DNA from: an uncultured Microbacteriaceae bacterium
GTDB lineage: Bacteria > Actinomycetota > Actinomycetes > Actinomycetales > Microbacteriaceae
NCBI GenBank assembly: GCA_934661165.1
Contig: CAKUJB010000021.1
Coordinates: 1 to 20,031, forward strand
DNA length: 20,031 nucleotides
Reading direction: 5' to 3'
The notes under the pieces are model-generated. The model worked only from the letters and a program-made list of their open reading frames with translations. It had not been told where the DNA came from and made no database searches. Position numbers and translations under genes: made by a program. This document shows, in pieces, positions 1 through 7,104 of the stretch. How positions within the stretch are numbered: the stretch's first letter is position 1; each line of letters begins with the position of its first letter.

Positions 1-261
1 CTGCCGCTGCACCGCGCGGATGACGTGGAAGACGGCGGCGACGCCGACGGGTGGGACGACCGACAGCCAGGTGTCCTTCGTCACCGCGTAGAGGATGAGG
101 AAGGCGAGCCCCGGCAGGATGGATTCGAGCAGCCCCCGAATGCCGCCGAGGGCCTGCCACAGGGCCGCGGCGGTCGGCGTCTCCCCCGGCGCGACGGCGG
201 CGAGCCCCGTGCGCGACCGCTCGGGCCCGGCGCCGTCGGCGGGCGCCGCTCGGCGGGTCAT
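1..261 (-). CDS. DUF3159 family membrane protein, C-terminus cut by window edge
   Basis: The first 87 codons are visible; the gene runs off the left edge. The start is an ATG whose last base begins the stop of the upstream DUF3710 gene (ATGA, 4-nt overlap), so the two are translationally coupled. After a polar N-terminus of about 35 residues comes WQALGGIRGLLES, then ILPGLAFLILYAVT, a probable first membrane segment, and a second hydrophobic stretch around VVPPVGVAAVFHVI. This matches the actinobacterial DUF3159 family of multi-pass membrane proteins, whose function is unknown. The dut-DUF3710-DUF3159 order is common in Actinomycetota, which supports the call. I do not assign a role. Confidence 0.8.
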   Translation of the reverse strand, partial: MTRRAAPADGAGPERSRTGLAAVAPGETPTAAALWQALGGIRGLLESILPGLAFLILYAVTKDTWLSVVPPVGVAAVFHVIRAVQRQ

Positions 262-899
262 GCGCTCGTCGGCGGGGTCTGCGCCGCGGCGGCGGGCATG
301 CTGAGCGGGATGAGGTCCCGCGGCGGCATGGGCGACGTCCCGCGGACCACGACGATCGAGCGGAAGAGCTCCTCGACCTCGGCCGCCGCCTCGGCATCCG
401 TCGCGCCCTTGCCGGCGATGACCCCGCGGAGGAACCAGCGGGGGCCGTCGACGCCGATGAAGCGGGCGAGCCGCATGCCCTGCTTGCCCTCGACCGTCAC
501 GGGGATCTCCGCGAAGATCTCGGGGCCGAACGGGCCGTTCGCCGACTTCGCCCGCGCGCCCTGCGCCGCGAGCTGCTCGAGGATCTGCGCGCGGATCTCG
601 TGCCAGAGGCCGCTCGAGCGGGGGGCCGCGAAGGGCTGGACCTGGAGCGTCGTGCCGCGGTACTCGAGACCGACCGCGACCACGCGCTTCGAGGCCTCCT
701 CGACCTCGAGCCGGAGGTGGAGGTCCGCGCGGGGCACGATCTTGACACCGCCGAGATCGACGTACGGTCGCACCCCGGAGACCTCGCTCACGTCGAACGG
801 GCCCTTCGTCGCGCGGTCGGCGGGCGCCGACTTCTCGACGACCTCCTCGTCCGCGCCGCCCTCCTGGCCGGCCTGCTCCGTCGTGGTGTCCTCGCTCAC
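258..899 (-). CDS. DUF3710 domain-containing protein
   Basis: A soluble protein of 213 residues. The GTG start overlaps the dut stop (GTGA) and its own stop overlaps the DUF3159 start (ATGA), so it is the middle gene of a tightly coupled three-gene run. The first 32 residues are acidic and probably disordered. The DUF3710 signatures follow: GPFDVSEV (33-40), FAAPRSSGLW (90-99), GPFGPEI (122-128), DGPRWFLRG (151-159), and RDLIPLS near the end after VVVRG. The family is conserved in Actinomycetota next to dut, but its biochemical function is unknown. I see no catalytic motif. A link to nucleotide metabolism rests on neighbourhood only. Confidence 0.9.
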   Translation of the reverse strand: MSEDTTTEQAGQEGGADEEVVEKSAPADRATKGPFDVSEVSGVRPYVDLGGVKIVPRADLHLRLEVEEASKRVVAVGLEYRGTTLQVQPFAAPRSSGLWHEIRAQILEQLAAQGARAKSANGPFGPEIFAEIPVTVEGKQGMRLARFIGVDGPRWFLRGVIAGKGATDAEAAAEVEELFRSIVVVRGTSPMPPRDLIPLSMPAAAAQTPPTSA

Positions 900-1366
900 G
901 CCGCTCCTCCATTCGCGCCCTGTGCGACGCCGGTCGATCCGAACCCGCCCTCGCCCCGGTCGCTGCCGGGGAGCCGCTCGACGCGGATGAACTCCGCGCG
1001 CGTGACGGGCATGACGATGAGCTGCGCGATCCGGTCCCCTACGGCGACCGTGAACGGCGCGGCGAGGTCGGTGTTGAGCAGCGTCACCTTGATCTCACCG
1101 CGGTAGCCGGCGTCGACGGTGCCGGGCGAGTTGACGATGGTGATGCCGTGCTTCGTGGCGAGACCGCTGCGCGGCACGACGAATGCGGCGTAGCCGTCCG
1201 GCAGCGCGATCGAGACCCCGGTCCCGACGAGCGCGCGCTCGCCCGGCGCGAGGGTCACCGCCTCCGCGGCGTGCAGGTCGGCGCCGGCGTCGCCAGGGTG
1301 CGCGTAGCGCGGGGTCTCGCCGCTCGCGATGAGGACGGGGACCGGCTCGGGAAGGCTGTCGGACAC
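896..1366 (-). CDS. dut: dUTP diphosphatase (dUTPase), trimeric type
   Basis: Hydrolyses dUTP to dUMP and pyrophosphate, which keeps uracil out of DNA and supplies dUMP for thymidylate synthesis. At 156 residues it has the usual size for a trimeric dUTPase. All five motifs are present in order: PGDAGADLHA (24-33), PRSGLA (65-70), GTVDAGYRG (82-90, catalytic Asp85), GDRIAQLI (110-117) and the glycine-rich RGEGGFGSTG (137-146), which closes over the neighbouring active site. The GTG start is fixed by a -10-like TAGCCT exactly 6 nt upstream, predicting a leaderless message. It is the first gene of the coupled dut-DUF3710-DUF3159 run and diverges from the DUF3093 gene 54 nt away. Confidence 0.97.
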   Translation of the reverse strand: MSDSLPEPVPVLIASGETPRYAHPGDAGADLHAAEAVTLAPGERALVGTGVSIALPDGYAAFVVPRSGLATKHGITIVNSPGTVDAGYRGEIKVTLLNTDLAAPFTVAVGDRIAQLIVMPVTRAEFIRVERLPGSDRGEGGFGSTGVAQGANGGAA

Positions 1367-1372
1367 GCAACG

Positions 1373-1378
1373 AGGCTA
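1373..1378 (-). promoter_or_regulatory. Probable -10 element of dut (leaderless)
   Basis: On the minus strand the hexamer TAGCCT lies 6 nt before the GTG start of dut. This spacing puts transcription initiation at or next to the first base of the start codon. No Shine-Dalgarno site could fit. I see no convincing -35. Confidence 0.5.
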
Positions 1379-1408
1379 GTGCACAGCATTCGTCCCGTGC
1401 TGAGCCAG

Positions 1409-1414
1409 CACAAT
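1409..1414 (+). promoter_or_regulatory. Possible -10 element of the DUF3093 gene (leaderless)
   Basis: CACAAT is followed by exactly 6 nt and then the GTG start. The layout is the same as for dut on the other strand, although this hexamer lacks the usual initial T. It suggests a leaderless transcript. Confidence 0.35.
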
Positions 1415-1420
1415 GGGGAC

Positions 1421-1861
1421 GTGACCTATCGTGAGCGGCTGCTGCCGTCGACCTGGCTCCTCGTCGTCTGCGTGCTGCTCGTGCCCGCGGGCATCCTGGT
1501 CTTCGCACCGATCGACCTCGTCACGGGGATCGTCGGCGGCATCCTGCTCTACGGCATCGTCCTCGCGGCACTGCTCGGCTCTGCGCCGACCATCGGGGTC
1601 GGACCGGAGGGGGTGCGAGCGGGCCGGGCGCTGCTCCCGCTCGAGCACGTCGGCGAGGTCGAGGCGATCGACGGCGTCGACGCGATCGCGGCGCGAGGCA
1701 CCGGGCTCGACGCCCGCGCATTCACGTTCTTCCGCGGCGGGGCGCCCGGGGTCGTGCGGATCGCGAACACGGATGCGGCCGATCCGGCGCCGTACTGGCT
1801 CGTCAGCACGCGACGTCCAGCGGAGTTCGCCGCGGCGATCACCGCGGCGACCGGGTCCTAG
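1421..1861 (+). CDS. DUF3093 family membrane protein
   Basis: A protein of 146 residues starting at GTG (protein start MTYRERLLPS). Two hydrophobic stretches, about residues 11-29 and 32-54, form a transmembrane hairpin. A soluble beta-rich domain follows, ending in the family signature YWLVSTRRP (125-133). This matches DUF3093, a short actinobacterial membrane protein of unknown function usually found between dut and the DUF4193 gene. The frame is open further upstream, but the GTG is chosen because a -10-like hexamer ends 6 nt before it and the homologous region begins here. The TAG stop shares the palindrome CTAG with the stop of the convergent DUF4193 gene. Confidence 0.85.
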   Translation: MTYRERLLPSTWLLVVCVLLVPAGILVFAPIDLVTGIVGGILLYGIVLAALLGSAPTIGVGPEGVRAGRALLPLEHVGEVEAIDGVDAIAARGTGLDARAFTFFRGGAPGVVRIANTDAADPAPYWLVSTRRPAEFAAAITAATGS

Positions 1862-2160
1862 CCGGCGCACTCCTTGCACACGGGGCCGCCGTACTTCTTG
1901 TCCTTCTCGACGGCGAGCTGCGAGCGGTGCTTCACGAGGAAGCAGCTCATGCAGGTGAACTCGTCGGCCTGCTCGGGCAGCACGACGACGTCGAGCTCGA
2001 CGTCGGACAGGTCCGCGCCCGCGAGCTCGAAGCTGCCCGGGTTGTCCGCGTCGTCGACGTCGATCGCCGCGCTCGCGGAGTCCGGAACACGCTCTTTGAG
2101 CGCCTCGATCGACTCCGCGTCGTCGTCCGTCTTCCTCGGTGCGTCGTAGTCAGTCGCCAT
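1858..2160 (-). CDS. DUF4193 domain protein, small acidic zinc-ribbon-like
   Basis: A 100-residue acidic protein with an ATG start and a GAGGA ribosome binding site 9 nt upstream. The first 60 residues are rich in Asp and Glu. The C-terminal part carries two cysteine pairs, CMSC (70-73) and CKEC (95-98), with FLVKHRSQLA between them. This is the pattern of a treble-clef or zinc-ribbon fold and of the DUF4193 family, which is nearly universal in Actinomycetota and of unknown function. The gene has a good sigma-A-type promoter (TTGCAT, 17 bp, CAGACT). It is transcribed away from sepH and converges with the DUF3093 gene, sharing stop-codon bases with it. Confidence 0.9.
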   Translation of the reverse strand: MATDYDAPRKTDDDAESIEALKERVPDSASAAIDVDDADNPGSFELAGADLSDVELDVVVLPEQADEFTCMSCFLVKHRSQLAVEKDKKYGGPVCKECAG

Positions 2161-2380
2161 GCGTCCCAGTCCTCGTCGTGCCCTCGTGTCCCCGAGAAGC
2201 GGCCACAGTCTGCATGAAGCCGGTTGGGAATGCAAACCGTGTCGCGGTGGGGTGGTGGGCCCCTGGTAAACCGGCGCCACGCCATGGATATTCCGGGCAA
2301 TCGCCGATGCGCATGCCACGATGACCGCATCGCGCATCGACCGGCGCGAGACGGTCGGACCAGCGCAGAGAGGGCTCGCC
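2161..2380. other. Divergent intergenic region between the DUF4193 gene and sepH
   Basis: About 220 nt without a gene. It holds the DUF4193 promoter on the minus strand and the sepH leader on the plus strand. The segment around 2226-2300 is less GC-rich than the surroundings. I could not identify a convincing sepH promoter, and I see no RNA gene or strong hairpin. Confidence 0.5.
2207..2235 (-). promoter_or_regulatory. Sigma-A-type promoter of the DUF4193 gene
   Basis: Read on the minus strand: -35 TTGCAT (2235-2230), a 17-nt spacer, and -10 CAGACT (2212-2207). Initiation would fall near position 2200 and give a leader of about 40 nt containing the GAGGA ribosome binding site (2174-2170). 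This is the most complete -35/-10 pair I found in the window. Confidence 0.6.
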
Positions 2381-3391
2381 ATGCAGGAACTCGAGATCGC
2401 CGGCGTCGAGGACGGCCGGCTCCTCCTCACCGATGACGACGGCACGCGCTACGCGGTCGCCATCGACGACCGGCTCCTCGTCGCCGTCCGGCGGCCCATC
2501 GCCGAGCAGGGCGCGGCGCGTCGGCTCACCCCGAAGGACATCCAGGCCCACATCCGCGGCGGCATGACCGCGGAGGACGTCGCCGCCATCACGGGGGCGC
2601 CGATCGAGTACGTGCAGCGATTCGAGGGACCCGTGCTCGCCGAGCGGCAGTACGTCATCGACTCCGCGCTCGCCGTGCCCGTCCACTCGGCCGACGCCGA
2701 TCCGCTCGCGCCGCCGAGCACATTCGGCGATGCCATCCTCGAGCGCCTCCACATCATCGGCGGCGTCGACGAGCGGTGGGCGAGCTGGCGGGAGGCCACG
2801 GGCTGGGTCGTCCGGCTCGGCTACGAGATCGGCGTCGTCGAGCACGACGCGCGCTGGCAGTTCGACCCGAAGCGGCAGTCGCTCTCGCCGCTCAACGCGG
2901 AGGCCGTCGGGCTCTCCCGCGTCGACCCGGGCGCGGAGTCGCCCGCGCCGCCGCGACTGCGCGCCGTCGTCAACGAGCCCGAGGACGAGGCCGACTCGGT
3001 CGTCGCGCGGGACGAGGACCGGTTCGACTCTGGGGCGTTCCGCCTCGACGCGCTGCATGACAGCGGCCCCGTGCTCGCGCCGATCGGGCACCGCCCGCGC
3101 GTCGCCGATGAGCCCCACAACCAGACGGCGGACCTCCTCGAGGCACTGCGCCGACGACGCGGCGAGCGGGAGTCGATGCTCGCCGAGGTCGAGCAGGAGG
3201 CGCCGCAGCCGCTCACGGGATCGATCCGCCTCGTCGAGCTCGAGGTCGAGTCGACCTCCGCCGAGTCGTCGGACCACGGGCGCCAGCACACCGGTGGCCA
3301 CGGCAAACGCAAGGGCCGCCCGGGCCTGCCGAGCTGGGACGAGATCGTCTTCGGCGCCCGACCCGACGAGTTCGACGACGACCCCGCCTGA
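2381..3391 (+). CDS. sepH: Septation protein SepH (DUF3071)
   Basis: A cell-division protein of 336 residues. Characterised SepH proteins in Streptomyces and Mycobacterium bind FtsZ and promote filament assembly at the septum. The N-terminal DUF3071 domain starts at MQELEIAGVE and includes a helix-turn-helix-like segment, LTPKDIQAHIRGGMTAEDVA (about 49-68), followed by YVQRFEGPVLAERQYV (78-92). A poorly conserved acidic linker follows. The C-terminus has the family's second hallmark, KRKGRPGLPSWDEIVFG (309-325). An in-frame ATG lies 60 nt upstream, but 2381 matches the usual SepH N-terminus and has AGAGAGGG upstream. The 3' end is 16 nt from the convergent phosphodiesterase stop. Confidence 0.93.
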   Translation: MQELEIAGVEDGRLLLTDDDGTRYAVAIDDRLLVAVRRPIAEQGAARRLTPKDIQAHIRGGMTAEDVAAITGAPIEYVQRFEGPVLAERQYVIDSALAVPVHSADADPLAPPSTFGDAILERLHIIGGVDERWASWREATGWVVRLGYEIGVVEHDARWQFDPKRQSLSPLNAEAVGLSRVDPGAESPAPPRLRAVVNEPEDEADSVVARDEDRFDSGAFRLDALHDSGPVLAPIGHRPRVADEPHNQTADLLEALRRRRGERESMLAEVEQEAPQPLTGSIRLVELEVESTSAESSDHGRQHTGGHGKRKGRPGLPSWDEIVFGARPDEFDDDPA

Positions 3392-3407
3392 ATAGGCGAC
3401 CGAGCGC

Positions 3408-4547
3408 TCAGGCGAAGGCGCCGAAGCGCAGGAGCGGGACGCGGGTCTCCCCCGGAGTCCAGGAGCCGTGCTGTCCGACCATGGCGCCCGCGCTGCCCGC
3501 GCGAGCCTCGGCGGTGTAGTAGGCGACCTGCTTCCGTGCCGCGACGAGCACGTCGCCGATCCGCGGCAGCACCTCGGGGTCGACGACCGGGCCGAACCAG
3601 CCGGCCTCGAGCGCTGCCGCACGCGTCGCGACCCAGGCGCGGTCGCCCTCGCCGTCCGCCCAGCGCGCCGCGAGCGCGGCCGGGTCGACATCGGGCGCGG
3701 CATGGAGATGGAGGAATCGGTGCTCGCCCGCGAGGCGATCCACGCCCTCCCAGAGCGGGTCCGGCACGACGAGGCGGCCATGCTCGGGGATGTCGTGCAT
3801 GCCGTGGTCCGCGGTCAGCAGCACCCCCGCACGATCGTCGAGGCCCACCGCGAGCTCGCCGACCGCCGCGTCGATGCGCTCGAGTGCCGCGGACCATGCC
3901 TCGCCGTTCCAGCCGGAGTCGTGTCCCGCGATGTCGAGCTCCGCGAGATAGCAGTAGGCGATGCCCCGCCAGCGGCGATCCGCGAGGGCCTCGCCGAGCG
4001 CCGCGAGTCGCTCCTCGATCCGGATGCCGGAGACGTAGCGCGCGCCGCCGAGCACCGCGCGCGTGAACCCGCTCGTCTCGTATCGCGGTGCGCTGAACAC
4101 CACCGCGCCGAGCCCCGCGTCGGCGGCCCGGGAGAACAGCGTCGGTCGGCGCAGCCACCCCGCGGGCAGCGAGTCGTCGTCGAAGCCGCGCAGCTGGTTG
4201 ACGACCCGTCGCGAGTCCGGCACGAGCGCGGTGTAGCCGACGATCCCGTGCTCCCCCGGGCCGACCCCCGTCGTGATCGTGCTGAGGGCCGCGGCGGTCG
4301 TCGTCGGGACCCCCGTCGCGATGACATCGGCTTTCGTCGCCATCCGCGCGGCGAGCGTGCGGGCATGCCCCGCGCGCGCCCGCAGGTTGTCCGCGCCGAG
4401 GCCGTCGACGACGATGACCGCCGCGCGCTCGACCGTCGGCAGGCGCAGCCGACCGGGGCCCTCGAGCAGACCCGGCTCGACCGCGCGCAGCGAATCGGCG
4501 AGCGTGTCGGCAAGGCGCACGGCGCCGTCGGCGGGCCCGGGTAGCAT
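3408..4547 (-). CDS. Alkaline phosphatase family protein (type I phosphodiesterase / nucleotide pyrophosphatase)
   Basis: A two-metal phosphodiesterase or phosphatase of 379 residues in the alkaline phosphatase superfamily. Visible residues fit the superfamily: VIVVDGLG (Asp48), the nucleophile segment GVPTTTAAALSTITTG (79-94), ELDIAGHD (Asp205, His209), TADHGMHD (Asp247, His248) and VGQHGSWTPGE (His360). There is no signal peptide, so it is probably cytoplasmic; its substrate is unknown. In Actinomycetota this gene commonly sits beside sepH and parC. The ATG at 4547 is preferred because a -10-like TAGGAT ends 7 nt upstream. The open frame continues far upstream, but only antisense to parC. 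Confidence 0.92.
   Translation of the reverse strand: MLPGPADGAVRLADTLADSLRAVEPGLLEGPGRLRLPTVERAAVIVVDGLGADNLRARAGHARTLAARMATKADVIATGVPTTTAAALSTITTGVGPGEHGIVGYTALVPDSRRVVNQLRGFDDDSLPAGWLRRPTLFSRAADAGLGAVVFSAPRYETSGFTRAVLGGARYVSGIRIEERLAALGEALADRRWRGIAYCYLAELDIAGHDSGWNGEAWSAALERIDAAVGELAVGLDDRAGVLLTADHGMHDIPEHGRLVVPDPLWEGVDRLAGEHRFLHLHAAPDVDPAALAARWADGEGDRAWVATRAAALEAGWFGPVVDPEVLPRIGDVLVAARKQVAYYTAEARAGSAGAMVGQHGSWTPGETRVPLLRFGAFA
4542..4547 (+). promoter_or_regulatory. Possible -10 of parC, covering the divergent gene's start codon
   Basis: TAGCAT on the plus strand, 12 nt before the parC ATG, would start the transcript about 5-6 nt ahead of the gene. It contains the complement of the phosphodiesterase ATG. 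There is no clear -35 and no ribosome binding site in the gap. Confidence 0.35.
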
Positions 4548-4554
4548 GACGCCG

Positions 4555-4560
4555 ATCCTA
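4555..4560 (-). promoter_or_regulatory. Probable -10 of the phosphodiesterase gene, overlapping the parC start
   Basis: TAGGAT on the minus strand, 7 nt before the ATG at 4547. Its outermost base is the A of the parC ATG at 4560, so this promoter element and the parC start codon share a base pair. It predicts a leaderless transcript. Confidence 0.45.
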
Positions 4561-7049
4561 TGACCGCAGCACCCGCCACCCCCGCGCCCGCCCCTGACGC
4601 CGAGCACATCGAGGACGTCGATGTCGCCCAGGAGATGCAGGGTTCGTTCCTCGAGTACGCCTACTCCGTCATCTACTCCCGTGCGCTCCCGGACGCGCGG
4701 GACGGCCTCAAACCGGTGCAGCGCCGCATTCTCTTCCAGATGACCGAGATGGGCCTCCGGCCGGACCGGGGTCACGTGAAGTCCGCGCGCGTCGTCGGCG
4801 ACGTCATGGGCAGGCTCCACCCGCACGGCGACTCGTCGATCTACGACGCGATGGTGCGGCTCGCCCAGGACTTCGCGCTGCGCGTGCCGCTCGTCGACGG
4901 CCACGGCAACTTCGGCTCCCTCGATGACGGCCCCGCGGCGGCGAGGTACACCGAGGCGCGGCTCACGGCCGCCGCGCTCGCCATGACGGACGGGCTCGAC
5001 GAGGACGTCGTCGAGTTCGTCCCGAATTACGACAACCAGCTCATGCAGCCGGAGGTGCTGCCGGCGGCCTACCCGAACCTGCTCGTCAACGGCGCGAGCG
5101 GCATCGCGGTCGGCATGGCGACGAACATGGCGCCGCACAACCTCATCGAGGTCGTCGCGGCGGCACGGCACCTGCTCGACAACCCGGAGGCGGGGCTCGA
5201 CGAGCTCATGCGATTCGTGCCGGGGCCCGACCTGCCGACCGGCGGCAGCATCATCGGGCTCGAGGGCATCCGCGACGCGTACGCGAGCGGCCGCGGCGCC
5301 TTCAAGGTGCGGGCGAAGGCGGTCATCGAGAGCTCCGGGCGCCGCCCGTCGATCGTCGTGACCGAGCTGCCGTACCTCGTCGGCACCGAGAAGGTCATCG
5401 AGAAGATCAAAGACGGCGTCGGGTCGAAGCGGATCCAGGGGATCTCGAACGTCACCGACCTCACGGACCGCAAGCACGGGCTGCGGCTCATCATCGACGT
5501 GAAGACGGGCTTCAGTCCGCAGGCGGTGCTCGAGCAGCTCTACCGGCTCACCCCACTCGAGGAGTCGTTCTCGATCAACAACGTCGCACTCGTCGACGGC
5601 GGGCCGCGGACGCTCGGGCTGCGGGAGCTGCTGCGCGTCTACCTCGACCACCGCATCGAGGTCGTGCGCCGGCGCAGCGCGCACCGGCTCGCGAAACGTC
5701 AGAGCCGCCTCCACCTCGTCGAGGGCCTGCTCATCGCGATCCTCGACATCGATGAGGTCATCCAGGTCATCCGCACCTCCGACGACGCGGAGGAGGCCCG
5801 GGGCCGCCTCATGAGCGTCTTCGACCTCTCCGAGGCGCAGGCCGAGTACATCCTCGAGCTGCGGCTGCGCCGCCTCACGAAGTTCTCCCGCGTCGAGCTC
5901 GAGGCCGAGCGCGACCAGCTGCGCGAGGAGATCGCGGAGCTCGAGGCGATCCTCGCGGACAAGTCGCGGCTGCACGCGCTCGTCGGGGACGAGCTCGAGG
6001 AGGTCGCCGAGCGGCTCGGCACGCCCAGGCGCACCCTGCTGATGAATGCGGCGGCCGGCTCCCCGGTCACCGGCGCTCAGCCGGGCGCGGCCGCTCCGGC
6101 GGGCGCGGCACGCGGCAGGGCCGCGGCGCCCGTGTCGCTCGAGGTCCCCGACACCCCGTGCGAGGTCGTGCTGTCGGCGACCGGCCGGATGATCCGCATC
6201 GACCAGGCCGACGGCCTCGACGTGCAGGCACCCGCCAGACGCGGCAAGCACGATGCCATCCGCTCCCGCATCCCGACCACCGCGCGCGCCGAGCTCGGCG
6301 CGGTGACCTCGGCGGGCCGGCTCATCCGCTTCACCCCCTCCGACCTGCCGAGCGTGCCGTCAAGCTCGGTCCTGCTGTCGGCCGGCGTGCGCGTCTCGAA
6401 CTACCTCGAGCTCGATCGCGGCGAGCAGGTGCTCGGACTCGTGTCCCTCGACAGCGACCGTCCGATCGCGCTCGGCACCGAGCAGGGCGTCGTCAAGCGG
6501 GTGCAGCCCGGCGGCTGGCCCTCGAGGCCCGACTTCGAGGTCATCGCGCTCAAGGATCGGGACCGGGTCATCGGCGTCGCGCAGCCCGACGACGACGCCG
6601 AGCTCGTCTTCATCACGGCGGGGGCGCAGCTCCTGCACTTCCCCGCAGCGCAGGTCCGCCCGCAGGGCGTGGCCGCCGGCGGCATGGCGGGCATCAACCT
6701 CGGCCCGAAGGATGTCGTCGTGTTCTTCGGCGCCGTCGCCGCCGACGAGGACGCCGTCGTCGCGACGGTCTCCACGCCGGAGGGCACCCTGGCCGGCACG
6801 GACCCCGGGCGGGCGAAGGTGTCGGCGTTCGCCGAGTTCCCCGGCAAGGGGCGGGCCACTGGCGGAGTCCGCGCGCACGCATTCCTCAAGGGGGAATCCG
6901 CGCTCGCGCTCGCGTGGGCGGGCCCGGGTCCCGCGCTCGCGAACGGCCCGGGCGGCGAGATCCGCGAGCTCCCCGAGCCGGGTGCGAAGCGCGACGCGAG
7001 CGGGCAGCCGCTCGACGGCGTCGTCGGAGCCATCGGCGCGCGCCTCTGA
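4560..7049 (+). CDS. parC: DNA topoisomerase IV subunit A
   Basis: The DNA-cleaving subunit of a type IIA topoisomerase, 829 residues; with ParE it decatenates replicated chromosomes. The breakage-reunion domain is complete: GSFLEYAYSVIYSRALPDAR (28-47), KPVQRRIL, RLHPHGDSSIYD (85-96) and the catalytic Tyr130 in ARYTEARL. Positions equivalent to E. coli GyrA Ser83 and Asp87 (here Ser92 and Asp96) are the ancestral residues, so no quinolone-resistance change is seen there. The coiled-coil tower lies around 370-490. The C-terminal beta-propeller lacks a clear GyrA box (QRRGGKG) and has ARRGKHDAIRSRIP instead, as in actinobacterial ParC. That and the adjacent parE favour topoisomerase IV over gyrase. 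Confidence 0.93.
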   Translation: MTAAPATPAPAPDAEHIEDVDVAQEMQGSFLEYAYSVIYSRALPDARDGLKPVQRRILFQMTEMGLRPDRGHVKSARVVGDVMGRLHPHGDSSIYDAMVRLAQDFALRVPLVDGHGNFGSLDDGPAAARYTEARLTAAALAMTDGLDEDVVEFVPNYDNQLMQPEVLPAAYPNLLVNGASGIAVGMATNMAPHNLIEVVAAARHLLDNPEAGLDELMRFVPGPDLPTGGSIIGLEGIRDAYASGRGAFKVRAKAVIESSGRRPSIVVTELPYLVGTEKVIEKIKDGVGSKRIQGISNVTDLTDRKHGLRLIIDVKTGFSPQAVLEQLYRLTPLEESFSINNVALVDGGPRTLGLRELLRVYLDHRIEVVRRRSAHRLAKRQSRLHLVEGLLIAILDIDEVIQVIRTSDDAEEARGRLMSVFDLSEAQAEYILELRLRRLTKFSRVELEAERDQLREEIAELEAILADKSRLHALVGDELEEVAERLGTPRRTLLMNAAAGSPVTGAQPGAAAPAGAARGRAAAPVSLEVPDTPCEVVLSATGRMIRIDQADGLDVQAPARRGKHDAIRSRIPTTARAELGAVTSAGRLIRFTPSDLPSVPSSSVLLSAGVRVSNYLELDRGEQVLGLVSLDSDRPIALGTEQGVVKRVQPGGWPSRPDFEVIALKDRDRVIGVAQPDDDAELVFITAGAQLLHFPAAQVRPQGVAAGGMAGINLGPKDVVVFFGAVAADEDAVVATVSTPEGTLAGTDPGRAKVSAFAEFPGKGRATGGVRAHAFLKGESALALAWAGPGPALANGPGGEIRELPEPGAKRDASGQPLDGVVGAIGARL

Positions 7050-7082
7050 CGCACCGCCCCTGAGCGCCCGACCCCGTCGCCC

Positions 7083-7104
7083 GAGCGCCGGCGCCCGCCG
7101 GCTC
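7083..7104. terminator. Possible weak bidirectional hairpin between parC and parE
   Basis: An imperfect GC-rich inverted repeat: GAGC(G)CCGGC, a 4-nt loop, then GCCGGCTC. It lies in the gap between the convergent parC and parE stops and overlaps the parE stop. There is no T-tract on either side, so termination is uncertain. Confidence 0.25.

Noticed and set aside
25..990. Long plus-strand open frame opposite DUF3159, DUF3710 and dut
   Set aside because: Antisense to three well-supported genes. The translation is Arg/Pro/Ala-rich without family motifs, typical of a GC-rich shadow frame.
4548..6251. Upstream extension of the phosphodiesterase frame across parC
   Set aside because: This in-frame extension is antisense to the catalytic half of parC. 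The enzyme's homology starts after 4547, and a -10 hexamer sits just before that ATG.
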